64,000 bases of DNA from Bisbaumannia salifodinae (lineage in GTDB: Bacteria; Pseudomonadota; Gammaproteobacteria; Pseudomonadales; Halomonadaceae): the NCBI RefSeq assembly GCF_039522585.1, contig NZ_BAAADR010000010.1. One strand, 5' to 3'. The notes below the pieces were generated by a model, which saw only the letters and a program-made list of their open reading frames with translations, did not search any database and was not told the origin of the DNA. The translations under genes were made by a program, and so were the position numbers. Shown piece by piece: positions 50,382 to 58,632 of this stretch. Numbering within the stretch: the stretch's first letter is position 1; each line of letters begins with the position of its first letter.

Positions 50382-51413
50382 ATGGAACTGATTTCCCCCG
50401 GGTTGATTGCGGCCCTGATGATCGTGGCGATCGGCGTGCTGATCGTCGCCAAGGGGCTGGTGATCGTGCGCCAGTCCGAGGTGATGGTGATCGAGCGCCT
50501 GGGCTCCTTCAACCGGGTGCTCGAGAGCGGCATCAATATCATCGTCCCCTTTATCGACCAGCCCCGCGCCATCACCATGATCCGCTACCGCAAGATGGGC
50601 GACGAGTACCACCCCATCACCAGCAGCGAGACGCGCATCGACCGCCGCGAGACGGTAATGGACTTCCCCGGCCAGCCGGTGGTGACCACCGACAACGTCA
50701 CGGTGAATATCAACGGCGCCCTCTACTATCAGGTCATCGATCCCAAGCGCGCCGTCTACGAGGTGGAGAACATGAGCCAGGCGGTGGAGGTGCTGGCCAA
50801 GACCACCCTGCGCTCGGTGGTAGGCAAGATGGAGCTCGACAAGCTCTTCGAGTCCCGCGCCGAGGTCAACAACGAGATCCAGGCCGCCATGGAGGAGGCC
50901 GCCTCCAAGTGGGGGGTGAAGATCTCCCGGGTCGAGGTGCAGGATATCGCCATGCCCGAGGAGGTGGAGTCGGCCATGCGCCTGCAGATGGCCGCCGAGC
51001 GCAAGCGCCGCGCCACCGTCACCGAGGCCGAGGGCGAGAAGGCCGCCGCCATCGCCATGGCCCAGGGCCAGCGCGAGTCGGCGATCCTCAACGCCCAGGG
51101 CGACAAGGAATCTGCCATTCTGCGTGCCCAGGGCGAGCAGGAGTCGATCAAGCTGGTGCTTAGCGCCATCGGCGACAGCGAGGAGAACAAGCGCACCGTG
51201 GTCGGCTACCTGCTGGGGCAGAGCTATATCAAGGCGCTGCCGACCATGGCCCAGGAGGGCGAACGGGTCTTCGTGCCCTATGAATCCAGCGCCCTGCTGG
51301 GCTCCATGGGCATGTTCCGCGAGATGGCGGGCAGTCCCGAGGAGGCCCTGACCAAGGCCGGCGAACGCCGCGGCCTGGCCGGCGGCATGCTGGGTGCCAG
51401 CGCCGGGGAGTAA
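50382..51413 (+). CDS. qmcA: SPFH/stomatin-like membrane protein (QmcA type)
   Basis: 343 residues: one N-terminal membrane helix (LIAALMIVAIGVLIVAKG), an SPFH/band-7 domain (VIERLGSFNRVLESGINIIVPFID, VTVNINGALYYQV) and a long helical region rich in Ala/Glu (AEGEKAAAIAMAQGQRES) that drives oligomer ring formation. It forms the usual NfeD-stomatin pair with the gene upstream and probably scaffolds membrane microdomains. Confidence 0.9.
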   Translation: MELISPGLIAALMIVAIGVLIVAKGLVIVRQSEVMVIERLGSFNRVLESGINIIVPFIDQPRAITMIRYRKMGDEYHPITSSETRIDRRETVMDFPGQPVVTTDNVTVNINGALYYQVIDPKRAVYEVENMSQAVEVLAKTTLRSVVGKMELDKLFESRAEVNNEIQAAMEEAASKWGVKISRVEVQDIAMPEEVESAMRLQMAAERKRRATVTEAEGEKAAAIAMAQGQRESAILNAQGDKESAILRAQGEQESIKLVLSAIGDSEENKRTVVGYLLGQSYIKALPTMAQEGERVFVPYESSALLGSMGMFREMAGSPEEALTKAGERRGLAGGMLGASAGE

Positions 51414-51567
51414 TTCCAGGACTTGGCTTGACCACCCACCCGCGCCGGGATTCCTCGGTGCGGGTGCGACAACCTGCCCCGGTCCCAGGCCCACCCCCAG
51501 GCCCGCGGGCCACGCCGAGCGCTCCGGCATTGCGGTATCATGGGGCCACCGATCGGATGGAGCCCCT

Positions 51568-52857
51568 ATGCAAGCCGCCCTGCCCCTGCCGTTGTCGACC
51601 CCCAACCGCAACCTGGTGCGCCTGACCTTCGTGCGCGGCATCACCTGGACCGGTTTCCTGGGCATGATCATCTTCGGCATCGAGGTACTGGGCTTCGAGC
51701 TCAGCACCCTGCCGGTGGTGGCGGTAATCATCGCCATGGGGCTGATCAATATCGCCACCTGGTGGCGACTCAGCCGCCCCCGAGCGGTCACCGACACCGA
51801 ATACCTCTGTCACCTGCTCGCCGATATCGCCGGCCTGACCCTGCTGTTCTATTTTACCGGCGGCTCCACCAACCCCTTTATCACCTACTACCTGGTGCCG
51901 GTGACCATCGCCGCCGCCACCCTGCCCTGGCTCTATGCCTGGATCACCGCCAGTGGCGCCATGGCCGGCTACACCTTCCTGATGGTCTTCTACGAGCCGG
52001 TGCCCCAGCTCAGCCACGGCGTCCTCGGCCCGGGGGCCCTGATCGGCGACGTCAACCTGCATGTGCTGGGGATGTGGATCAACTTCGGCCTCTCGGCGAG
52101 CCTGGTGACCTTCTTTATCTTCAAGATGGCCCACGCCCTGCGACGCCGGGACCAGACCCTGTCGCGCACCCGGGAGGCGGCGCTGCGCAACGAGCAGGTG
52201 CTGGCGGTGGCCACCCAGGCGGCGGGTACCGCCCACGAGCTGGGCACGCCGCTCTCGACCATGGCGGTCCTGCTCAAGGAGATGCGCCAGGACGCCACGG
52301 GCCACCCCCACCTGGAGGCGGATATCGACCTGCTGCGCCAGCAGGTCGATACCTGCAAGGCGCGCCTCCAGGCCCTGGTGGCCAACGCCGACCGGCGGCG
52401 CCTGGCGGAGCCGGAACTCGCCCCGGTCGAGGCCTGGCTGCGCGAGGTGATCCAGCGCTGGCTGGTGCTGCGCCCCGATGTCAGCCACCGTTTCGAGGTC
52501 GCCGACAAGCGCGGCACCCCCAGCATGGCGGTGGATACGACCCTGGAGCAGGCGCTGCTCAACCTGCTCAACAATGCCGCCGATGCCAACCCCCATGACA
52601 TCACCATCAGCCTCGACTGGAGCGGCGAGGAGGTGATCATCGATATCCGCGACCATGGCCCCGGCGTGGCCATGTCCATCGCCGATCAACTGGGCGACAC
52701 CTTCGTCTCCACCAAGTCCAAGGGCATGGGCATCGGCCTGTTCCTGACCCACTCCACCATCAACCGCTTCGGGGGCGGGGTCAGCCTGTATAATCACGAA
52801 GAGGGCGGCACCCTCACCGAGGTGAAGCTGCCCCGCCAGGCGCCCGGCGACGCCTGA
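51568..52857 (+). CDS. regB: Redox-responsive sensor histidine kinase, RegB/PrrB/ActS family
   Basis: 429 residues: about six membrane helices (20-190), the RegB quinone-binding heptapeptide GGSTNPF at 98-104, the H-box HELGTPLSTM with His223, and an ATP-binding domain (N-box LLNLLNNAADANP, DHGPGVA, GMGIGLFL). Cys263 (DTCKARL) lies where the redox cysteine of RegB is found. GGAG precedes the ATG at 51568. The response-regulator gene follows after about 20 bases. RegB/RegA systems control respiration, carbon and nitrogen fixation or hydrogenase genes. Confidence 0.92.
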   Translation: MQAALPLPLSTPNRNLVRLTFVRGITWTGFLGMIIFGIEVLGFELSTLPVVAVIIAMGLINIATWWRLSRPRAVTDTEYLCHLLADIAGLTLLFYFTGGSTNPFITYYLVPVTIAAATLPWLYAWITASGAMAGYTFLMVFYEPVPQLSHGVLGPGALIGDVNLHVLGMWINFGLSASLVTFFIFKMAHALRRRDQTLSRTREAALRNEQVLAVATQAAGTAHELGTPLSTMAVLLKEMRQDATGHPHLEADIDLLRQQVDTCKARLQALVANADRRRLAEPELAPVEAWLREVIQRWLVLRPDVSHRFEVADKRGTPSMAVDTTLEQALLNLLNNAADANPHDITISLDWSGEEVIIDIRDHGPGVAMSIADQLGDTFVSTKSKGMGIGLFLTHSTINRFGGGVSLYNHEEGGTLTEVKLPRQAPGDA

Positions 52858-52878
52858 CCCCGACGAGAAGAGGACCCC

Positions 52879-53418
52879 ATGAGCAAGAGCCCCGAACGAC
52901 TGCTGATCATCGACGACGACGAGATGTTCTGCCATGTGATGGAGCGCGCCATGAGCCGCCGTGGCTATGAGGTGCTGGTGGCCCACGATGCCGAGGAGGC
53001 CCTGGCCAAGGCGCATCAGGCGCCACCGGCCCTGGCCACCCTGGACCTCAAGCTGGAGCACGACTCCGGCCTCAAGCTGTTGCCGGAGCTGCTGGAGGCG
53101 GTACCCGACTGCCGGGTGGTGGTGCTCACCGGCTACTCCAGCATCGCCACCGCCGTGGAGGCGATCAAGCTGGGCGCCGTCAACTACCTGTGCAAGCCCG
53201 CCGACGCCGACGAAATCCTCGCCGCCTTCGACAAGCAGGCCGGCGACCCGGGCGCCGAACTGGCCGATAACCCGCCCTCCATCAACCGGGTCACCTGGGA
53301 GCATATCCAGAAGGTGCTCCAGGAGCATGACGGCAATATCTCCGCCACCGCCCGGGCCCTGGGCATGCATCGCCGGACGCTGCAGCGCAAGTTGCAGAAG
53401 CGTCCCGTACGGCGATAA
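52879..53418 (+). CDS. regA: Response regulator, RegA/PrrA/ActR family
   Basis: 179 residues: receiver domain with acidic pocket IDDDE and phospho-acceptor Asp56 (LDLKLEHDSGL), a proline-containing linker, and a Fis-type helix-turn-helix (NISATARALGMHRRTLQRKL) that is nearly invariant in RegA proteins. It lacks the AAA+ domain of NtrC types. AGAGGA precedes the ATG. It is co-transcribed with regB, and the end of the gene (KRPVRR-stop) is repeated 52 bases downstream. Confidence 0.93.
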   Translation: MSKSPERLLIIDDDEMFCHVMERAMSRRGYEVLVAHDAEEALAKAHQAPPALATLDLKLEHDSGLKLLPELLEAVPDCRVVVLTGYSSIATAVEAIKLGAVNYLCKPADADEILAAFDKQAGDPGAELADNPPSINRVTWEHIQKVLQEHDGNISATARALGMHRRTLQRKLQKRPVRR

Positions 53419-53448
53419 GGCGCCGCACCCTCGACATGGCAAGTGACG

Positions 53449-53477
53449 GAAGCGCCCGGTACGGCGATAAGGCGCCG
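53449..53477 (+). repeat. Second copy of the regA-like 3' end
   Basis: 29 bp matching 53397-53425 at 27 positions. In frame both read KRPVRR-stop; the two differences are synonymous (CGT/CGC, CCC/CCG), and GGCGCCG after the stop is shared. The copy ends three bases before the stop codon of the convergent HybE-like gene. Confidence 0.85.
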
Positions 53478-53479
53478 GG

Positions 53480-53899
53480 CTACTCCGCCGACTTCGCCGG
53501 AGTCATCACCCGCGCCAGCAGATGCTGGGCCATCCGGTTGGCCTCGGCCAGGGAGCCCAGGTCGCGAAGGTCATCGAGGAGCTCGCAGCACCACAGCCCT
53601 TCCCCCTCGCCCAGGTCCACTGGCTCGAAGGGATAGCTGCCGCCGGGCAGGGTGACGCGGCGCGGCGGTGCCTCGGCAGCGAAGCCCCCCGGGGTCGGCG
53701 AGACCAGGGCCAGGGAGAGCGAGACGGGGGTCAGCAGGGCCCCGCAGAGCTCCCCCGCGAAGGGCTGGAAGCAGAGCAGGTCCACGGTGAGCTGCGGGTT
53801 GCGCCGGGGCGAGCGATAGATGTCGGTGGCGAAGCGGTGCTGATAGCGGCGCACCAGCTGCTGGAGGCGGGCATAGTCATCGACGCTCAGGGCCTGCAT
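53480..53899 (-). CDS. [NiFe]-hydrogenase chaperone HybE-family protein
   Basis: 139 residues. The central CGALLTPVSLSLALVSP and the following LPGGSYPFEPVDLG resemble the HybE family, which in E. coli helps the twin-arginine export of hydrogenase 2. No hydrogenase structural or maturation gene is seen in the window. Such proteins may have another redox-cofactor role. AGGAGA precedes the ATG. It is convergent with regA, a known hydrogenase regulator in other bacteria. Family assignment is by pattern, not search. Confidence 0.6.
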   Translation of the reverse strand: MQALSVDDYARLQQLVRRYQHRFATDIYRSPRRNPQLTVDLLCFQPFAGELCGALLTPVSLSLALVSPTPGGFAAEAPPRRVTLPGGSYPFEPVDLGEGEGLWCCELLDDLRDLGSLAEANRMAQHLLARVMTPAKSAE

Positions 53900-54026
53900 G
53901 GCATCTCTCCTGCGGTGGGAGCGGCCAGTATAACGGCGCCCTCGAGTCCATCCCAGGGAGGAGCTGCGGAGGCTCGCCGCGCTCTGCTAGGCTTGGCAGG
54001 CCAGCCCGGTTACTCAAGGAGTCAGC

Positions 54027-54860
54027 ATGGACCTCTCCCAACGCCTCGCCCGCGCCCAGGCCCTGGCCGAAGAGGCCGGCGAGATGATTATCGCCGCCCG
54101 TCGCGATCACGGTTTCTCCACCCGCCTGAAGCACGGCCATGAGCTGGTCACCGACGTGGACCTCGCCGTGGACAAACGAATTCGCGACGGCCTGGATCGG
54201 GACTTCCCCGATGAGGCCCGGCTGACCGAGGAGCTCACCCCGGATCACGAGGCCCTGGAGACCGACGGCCCGCTCTGGGTGGTGGACCCCATCGATGGCA
54301 CCGTCAACTTCGCCCATGGCCTGGCCCATGTAGCGGTCTCCATCGCCTGGATGGAGCATGGCAAGGCGCGCCTGGGCGTGGTTCACGCGCCCTTCCTCGG
54401 CCAGACCTTCACCGCCATGCGGGGCCAGGGTGCCTACCTCAATGGCCAGCGCATCGAGGCGAGTCGCGCCGACACCCTGTCCCATAGCCTGGTGGCCACC
54501 GGCTTCCCCTATCGCCGCGATAGTCGCGCGCCCCTGCTCAGACGCCTGGCGGCGGTACTCGATCAATGCCGCGATGTGCGTCGCAACGGCTCCGCGGCCC
54601 TGGACCTGTGCGACGTGGCCTGCGGGCGCCTCGACGCCTACTACGAGAGCGTCTCGCCCTGGGACTTCGCCGCCGGCCTGCTGATCGCCCGCGAGGCCGG
54701 CGCCAGCGCGGGCCACCTCTATCCCTGCCCCAGCGGCCTCCACGAGGAGCTCTACGGCGAGAACCTGCTGGTCACCGCCCCGGGGATCCATGGCGCCCTG
54801 GGCGAGCTGCTGCGCCTGGCCGATGAAGACCGCTACCAGCCGGGCCGGGGCGACGACTAG
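54027..54860 (+). CDS. Inositol monophosphatase-family phosphatase
   Basis: 277 residues with the lithium-sensitive phosphatase signatures: Glu in LTEEL, WVVDPIDGTVNFAHG and SPWDFAAGLLIAREAG, all metal ligands intact. It could act on inositol-1-phosphate, PAP or sugar phosphates; it is not a clear SuhB, since the matching regions diverge. AAGGAG precedes the ATG. Confidence 0.88.
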   Translation: MDLSQRLARAQALAEEAGEMIIAARRDHGFSTRLKHGHELVTDVDLAVDKRIRDGLDRDFPDEARLTEELTPDHEALETDGPLWVVDPIDGTVNFAHGLAHVAVSIAWMEHGKARLGVVHAPFLGQTFTAMRGQGAYLNGQRIEASRADTLSHSLVATGFPYRRDSRAPLLRRLAAVLDQCRDVRRNGSAALDLCDVACGRLDAYYESVSPWDFAAGLLIAREAGASAGHLYPCPSGLHEELYGENLLVTAPGIHGALGELLRLADEDRYQPGRGDD

Positions 54861-55008
54861 CCGGCATGCCTCGGCAGGCCGCCCCATGGCAGCTGATAAG
54901 CCTGCCCAATAGCCGATGTAGCCAGGCCCTATTGGCCAAGCGCCGGGGGATCGGAGAGAATGGCGCCAGTTTTTTCGACACCCCGGTTTTTTTTCAAAGG
55001 AGAGAACT

Positions 55009-55284
55009 ATGTTCGTCGCCATCTTCGGTCGTCCCGGTTGCCCCTTCTGCGTGCGTGCCAAGGAGCTCGCCGAGCGCCTGAGCGAAGCCAAGGCCATCGA
55101 AGGCTTCCGCTACATCGATATTCACGAAGAGGGGATCACCAAGGCCGATATGGAGAAGACCATCGGCAAGCCGGTGGAGACCGTGCCGCAGATCTTCGTC
55201 GGCCAGACCCATATCGGTGGCTTCACCGAGTTCGACCAGTATGTGCGCGTCCAGGCCCTGCTGCCGGAAGCCTCCGCCCAGTAA
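55009..55284 (+). CDS. grxA: Glutaredoxin 1-type (GrxA)
   Basis: Glutathione-dependent disulfide reductase, 91 residues. Active site Cys11-Pro-Phe-Cys14 in RPGCPFC and the TVPQIF cis-proline motif; DIHEEGITKADMEKTIGK matches GrxA. AAAGGAG precedes the ATG. A short T-rich stretch (54970-54995) upstream may carry its promoter; a strong terminator follows. Confidence 0.95.
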   Translation: MFVAIFGRPGCPFCVRAKELAERLSEAKAIEGFRYIDIHEEGITKADMEKTIGKPVETVPQIFVGQTHIGGFTEFDQYVRVQALLPEASAQ

Positions 55285-55305
55285 GCGCCACTCCTCGCCA
55301 CACCC

Positions 55306-55329
55306 ACGGCCCCACCCGGGGCCGTTTTT
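55306..55329 (+). terminator. Rho-independent terminator of grxA
   Basis: 8-bp stem (ACGGCCCC with GGGGCCGT), ACCC loop, then TTTTT. Confidence 0.9.
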
Positions 55330-55350
55330 CGTTGTCTTTCCCCGCCAACG

Positions 55351-55364
55351 CTGATCTGCATCAA
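55351..55364 (+). promoter_or_regulatory. Anr/FNR-like binding site upstream of pta-ackA
   Basis: CTGATCTGCATCAA matches the FNR/Anr consensus TTGAT-N4-ATCAA at nine of ten defined positions. It is centred about 80 bases before the pta-like ATG, so a start site near 55399 would give the usual -41.5 spacing for activation under low oxygen. The -10 region there is weak. Confidence 0.6.
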
Positions 55365-55438
55365 GGCGCCCCCCTTACCCCCGACCCCGCCATGACCTAG
55401 AGTGGGATTCTCGACCACCATCTGAGGGAGTCAGCGTC

Positions 55439-56386
55439 ATGGAAGTTCAGTCCCGGCCCGGTGAGCGCCATCGCCGCCTGATCGACGATGCCCATGGCCT
55501 GCCGGCCCTGCGCACCGCCGTGGTTCATCCCTGCGACGAGGCCTCCCTCGGCGGCGCCCTGGCGGCCTGGCGCGAGGGGCTGATCGACCCCGTGCTGGTA
55601 GGCCCCCGGCGACGCATCACGGCCACCGCCGCGGCCATCGACTGGGACCTCGACGGCATCGAGCTGATCGACACCCCGCATAGCCACGCCTCCGCCGAGC
55701 GCGCCGTGACCCTGGCCGCCGACGCCGAGGTGGAGGCGCTGATGAAGGGCGCCCTGCATACCGACGAGCTGATGTCGGCGGCGCTCTCCCGCCACGCCGG
55801 CCTGCGCACCGAGCGTGAGATGAGCCATGTCTATGCCCTGGACGTGCCCAGCTATGGCCTGCCGCTGCTGATCACCGACGGCGCCCTGCATATCACCCCG
55901 GACCTGGTCGCCAAGCGCGATATCGTCCAGAACGCCATCGACCTGGCCCGGGCCATGGGCATCACTCGACCTCGGGTGGCCCTGCTCTCCGCGGTGGAGA
56001 CGGTGCGTCCCAATATCCCCTCCACCCTGGAGGCCGCCGCCCTGTGCAAGATGAGCGAGCGGGGCCAGATCGAGGGCGGCCTCCTCGACGGCCCCCTGGC
56101 CATCGACAATGCGGTCTCCCTGGCCGCCGCCAGGAGCAAGCGGCTGCACTCCGAGGTGGCGGGCCAGGCCCATGTGCTGGTGGCGCCCGACCTGGAAGCC
56201 GCCAATATGATCGCCAAGCTGCTGATTCACCTGGCCGGCGCCCAGGCGGCGGGCCTGGTGATCGGCGCCCGGGTGCCGATCATGCTGACCAGCCGCTCCG
56301 ACGACTGCCAGTCGCGCCTGGCCTCGGCGGCCCTGGCCCTGCTGCTGGCCCGCTATTACGAGACGCGAAGCCATGACCCTGAGTGA
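55439..56386 (+). CDS. pta: Short-form phosphate acetyl/butyryltransferase
   Basis: 315 residues, the PTA_PTB catalytic domain without the N-terminal regulatory part of E. coli Pta (about 714). Diagnostic blocks are MKGALHTDELMSAALSR, TPDLVAKRDIVQNAIDLAR and LDGPLAIDNAVS. It transfers acyl groups between CoA and phosphate; acetyl is likely since acetate kinase follows, overlapping by 14 bases. GAGGGAG precedes the ATG. An Anr-like site upstream suggests induction without oxygen. Confidence 0.88.
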   Translation: MEVQSRPGERHRRLIDDAHGLPALRTAVVHPCDEASLGGALAAWREGLIDPVLVGPRRRITATAAAIDWDLDGIELIDTPHSHASAERAVTLAADAEVEALMKGALHTDELMSAALSRHAGLRTEREMSHVYALDVPSYGLPLLITDGALHITPDLVAKRDIVQNAIDLARAMGITRPRVALLSAVETVRPNIPSTLEAAALCKMSERGQIEGGLLDGPLAIDNAVSLAAARSKRLHSEVAGQAHVLVAPDLEAANMIAKLLIHLAGAQAAGLVIGARVPIMLTSRSDDCQSRLASAALALLLARYYETRSHDPE

Positions 56387-57554
56387 GTCGGGGCCCGGCC
56401 CCTGCGGTGCGCGCCTGATCCTGAACGGGGGCTCCTCGACCCTCAAGTTCGCCCTCTACCAGGGCGAAGCACGCCGCCTGCGCGGCACCCTGGAGCGCAT
56501 CGGCGGCGCACCGCGGCTGCATCTCGGCGAGGCACCGGCGGGGCTGGTGCCCCCCGCCACCATCGAGGCCCCGGATACCCCCGCCGCGGCCGGGGCGCTG
56601 CTCGACTGGCTGGAATCCAGTGGCGAGCTGGCCCACCTCGAGGCGATCGTTCACCGTATCGTGCATGGCGGGCGCGACTTCGCCGCCCCGGTGGTGCTGG
56701 ATCAGGCCACCCTGTCCCGCCTCGAGACCCTCTCGCCCCTGGCGCCGCTGCATCAGCCCCAGGCGCTGGCGGTGGTCCGCGCCTGCCGCGAGCGCCTGCC
56801 CGGGACGCACCAGATCGGCTGCTTCGACACCGCCTTCCACCGCCGCCAGCCGCGGCTCCATCAGCTCTTCGGCCTGCCCCGGGCACTCAGCGATGAGGGC
56901 ATCCTGCGCTACGGTTTCCATGGCCTCTCCTATGCCTATATCGCCCGGCGCCTGAGGGCGCTGGAGGGCGATGAGGCCGGCGGTCGCGCCATCGTCGCGC
57001 ACCTGGGCCAGGGCGCCAGCCTGTGTGCCATGCACCGGGGCGAGAGCCGGGCCACCACCATGGGCTTTACCGCCCTGGACGGGCTGATGATGGGGCGCCG
57101 TTGCGGCGCCCTGGATCCGGGGGTACTGCTCTACCTGCAGCAGCAGCGCGGCTGGGATGCCGCCCGGATCGAGCGCCTCCTCTACCAGGAGAGCGGCCTG
57201 CTGGGCGTCTCCGGCCACTCCGACGATATGCGCGACCTCCTGGCCAGTCATGAGCCCGCCTGCCAGGAAGCGGTGGATCTCTTCGTGCACCGCATACTGC
57301 GTGAAATCGGCGCCCTGGTGGCGGTCCTCGGTGGCCTCGACACCCTGGTCTTCACCGCCGGTATCGGCGAGCATGCCGCGCCTGTTCGCCAACGGGTCTG
57401 CGACCAACTCGGCTGGCTCGGCGTCGAGCTGGACCCACGGCGCAACGCCGAGCAGGGCCCGCGCCTGGATCGCGGCCGGGGGCCACGGCTATGGGTACTG
57501 GCCACCGACGAGGAAGCGGAAATGAACCAGGCCGCCGCCCTGCTCAAGGCCTGA
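56373..57554 (+). CDS. ackA: Acetate kinase
   Basis: 393 residues. Phosphate and adenine loops LILNGGSSTLKFAL, VHRIVHGG, HLGQGASLCAM, and GFTALDGLMMGRRCGALDPG are close to family consensus, though some usually conserved positions differ (Gly for Cys in the first loop, Gln for Asn in HLGNGAS). It converts acetyl phosphate and ADP to acetate and ATP. It overlaps the pta gene by 14 bases, so the pair is translationally coupled. Confidence 0.92.
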   Translation: MTLSESGPGPCGARLILNGGSSTLKFALYQGEARRLRGTLERIGGAPRLHLGEAPAGLVPPATIEAPDTPAAAGALLDWLESSGELAHLEAIVHRIVHGGRDFAAPVVLDQATLSRLETLSPLAPLHQPQALAVVRACRERLPGTHQIGCFDTAFHRRQPRLHQLFGLPRALSDEGILRYGFHGLSYAYIARRLRALEGDEAGGRAIVAHLGQGASLCAMHRGESRATTMGFTALDGLMMGRRCGALDPGVLLYLQQQRGWDAARIERLLYQESGLLGVSGHSDDMRDLLASHEPACQEAVDLFVHRILREIGALVAVLGGLDTLVFTAGIGEHAAPVRQRVCDQLGWLGVELDPRRNAEQGPRLDRGRGPRLWVLATDEEAEMNQAAALLKA

Positions 57555-57638
57555 TGCCGCGTCCCTCTCTCGTTGAAAGCTCAAGGGCGCCGGGCGCCTA
57601 TACTCGAGCCATACCACGGGGTGAGGAGCGGTCAGGCA

Positions 57639-58406
57639 ATGCAACGGGACGAATTTCTACAACAGCTGTGGCTCGACTATGTGCACCAGCATCCCGAGAT
57701 CGGTGCGCTACGCCTGTGGCCCCTGGAGCAGCCGCCGGAGTATCTGGCCCTGCTGACCCTCAATCACGGCAATCTCGCTGCCGGGGCCTTGCTGCCTACC
57801 CTGAGCCATTTCGGCTATCGCAGCTGCGAACGCTACGCCATGGCCGATCGAGGCCTGCTGGTCACCCTGCTGGCGCCACCGGATGACGGCCCCTGGCTGG
57901 CCCTGGGCGAACTGCAGCTGGGCACCCTGACCCGGGAGCCTCGGGCCGAGCTTCAGGCCCTGATCACCCAGGCGCATCGAGAGGATTGCCGCGGGCAGAA
58001 CCTGCTATGCCGTGGTCGTCCCTGGCCGATGCCTAGCTGGGCCACCTATCAACGCCTCCAGGCGGCCCATCCCATCGCCGCCTGGCTGTCGGTCATGGGG
58101 CCTCGTTTGCATCATGTCGGCTTCGACTGCGATCGCCTGGGCAGTCCCATCGATCGACTGAATGCCCAGCTGCAGCAGGCCGGCCTCCACGGCGATGCGG
58201 ATCGCCACCACGGTATCTTCCCGGTCTCGCCGCTGCTCCAGTACCGCTTCTATGCCACCTGCTCCCAGCGCCTGCCCTTCGCCGAGGGCGACGAGCACCG
58301 CATCCCCCTGGGCGGCTTGGCCCTGGTACAGAAGTGCCTGGCCGGCGGTCAGGAGCGCGCCGCCGAGTTGCTGCTACCCAGTCATACTCGCTGCGAGCTG
58401 GCCTAA
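57639..58406 (+). CDS. DUF1338-type protein (2-oxoadipate dioxygenase-related fold)
   Basis: 255 residues. LALLTLNHGNLAAGALLPTL then FGYRSCERYAMADRGLLV and LALGELQLGTL, followed by a second half with LHHVGFDCDRLGSPIDRLN and GIFPVSPLLQYRF, fit the duplicated vicinal-oxygen-chelate pattern of DUF1338, the family of the hydroxyglutarate synthase HglS. It is much shorter than HglS. Start 57639 has GAGGAG 12 bases upstream. The last codons (CELA-stop) recur after the stop. It is a lone gene after ackA. Assignment is by pattern only. Confidence 0.65.
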   Translation: MQRDEFLQQLWLDYVHQHPEIGALRLWPLEQPPEYLALLTLNHGNLAAGALLPTLSHFGYRSCERYAMADRGLLVTLLAPPDDGPWLALGELQLGTLTREPRAELQALITQAHREDCRGQNLLCRGRPWPMPSWATYQRLQAAHPIAAWLSVMGPRLHHVGFDCDRLGSPIDRLNAQLQQAGLHGDADRHHGIFPVSPLLQYRFYATCSQRLPFAEGDEHRIPLGGLALVQKCLAGGQERAAELLLPSHTRCELA

Positions 58407-58413
58407 GCCTGTC

Positions 58414-58429
58414 GCGAGCCGGCCTAGCC
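58414..58429 (+). repeat. Short second copy of the DUF1338 gene end
   Basis: GCGAGCCGGCCTAGCC repeats GCGAGCTGGCCTAAGCC at 58393-58409. The gene ends R-C-E-L-A-stop and the copy reads C-R-E-P-A-stop. At about 16 bp this is suggestive, not certain. Confidence 0.5.
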
Positions 58430-58434
58430 ATTGG

Positions 58435-58469
58435 TTATGCACAGTTTCTGTGGATAACGCTGTGCAAAG
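58435..58469. promoter_or_regulatory. Cluster of three DnaA boxes
   Basis: TTATGCACA (58435-58443, plus), TTATCCACA (58449-58457, minus strand) and CTTTGCACA (58461-58469, minus strand). The first two match TTWTNCACA fully and are inverted around a 5-base centre; the third has one mismatch. There are no other origin features (no AT-rich unwinding element, no dnaA/dnaN genes) nearby. Confidence 0.65.
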
Positions 58470-58571
58470 TGGCTGCATAGGGTGGGCCCGGCAAGAGCCT
58501 CAGGGGCGCAGTCACGACTTGGTCAGTTTTTCGTCATCAGGCGTTCAATAACCCGTGCTCCCCACGACAAA

Positions 58572-58591
58572 CGCCCGGGCAGGCCCGGGCG
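58572..58591 (-). terminator. Hairpin terminator downstream of scoB
   Basis: 9-bp stem (CGCCCGGGC with GCCCGGGCG), two-base loop, TTTG tail on the minus strand; about 40 bases after the scoB stop. Confidence 0.6.
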
Positions 58592-58632
58592 CATAAAACG
58601 GCTCATCCTTTTCTCGGTCTTGAGCGGTCCCC

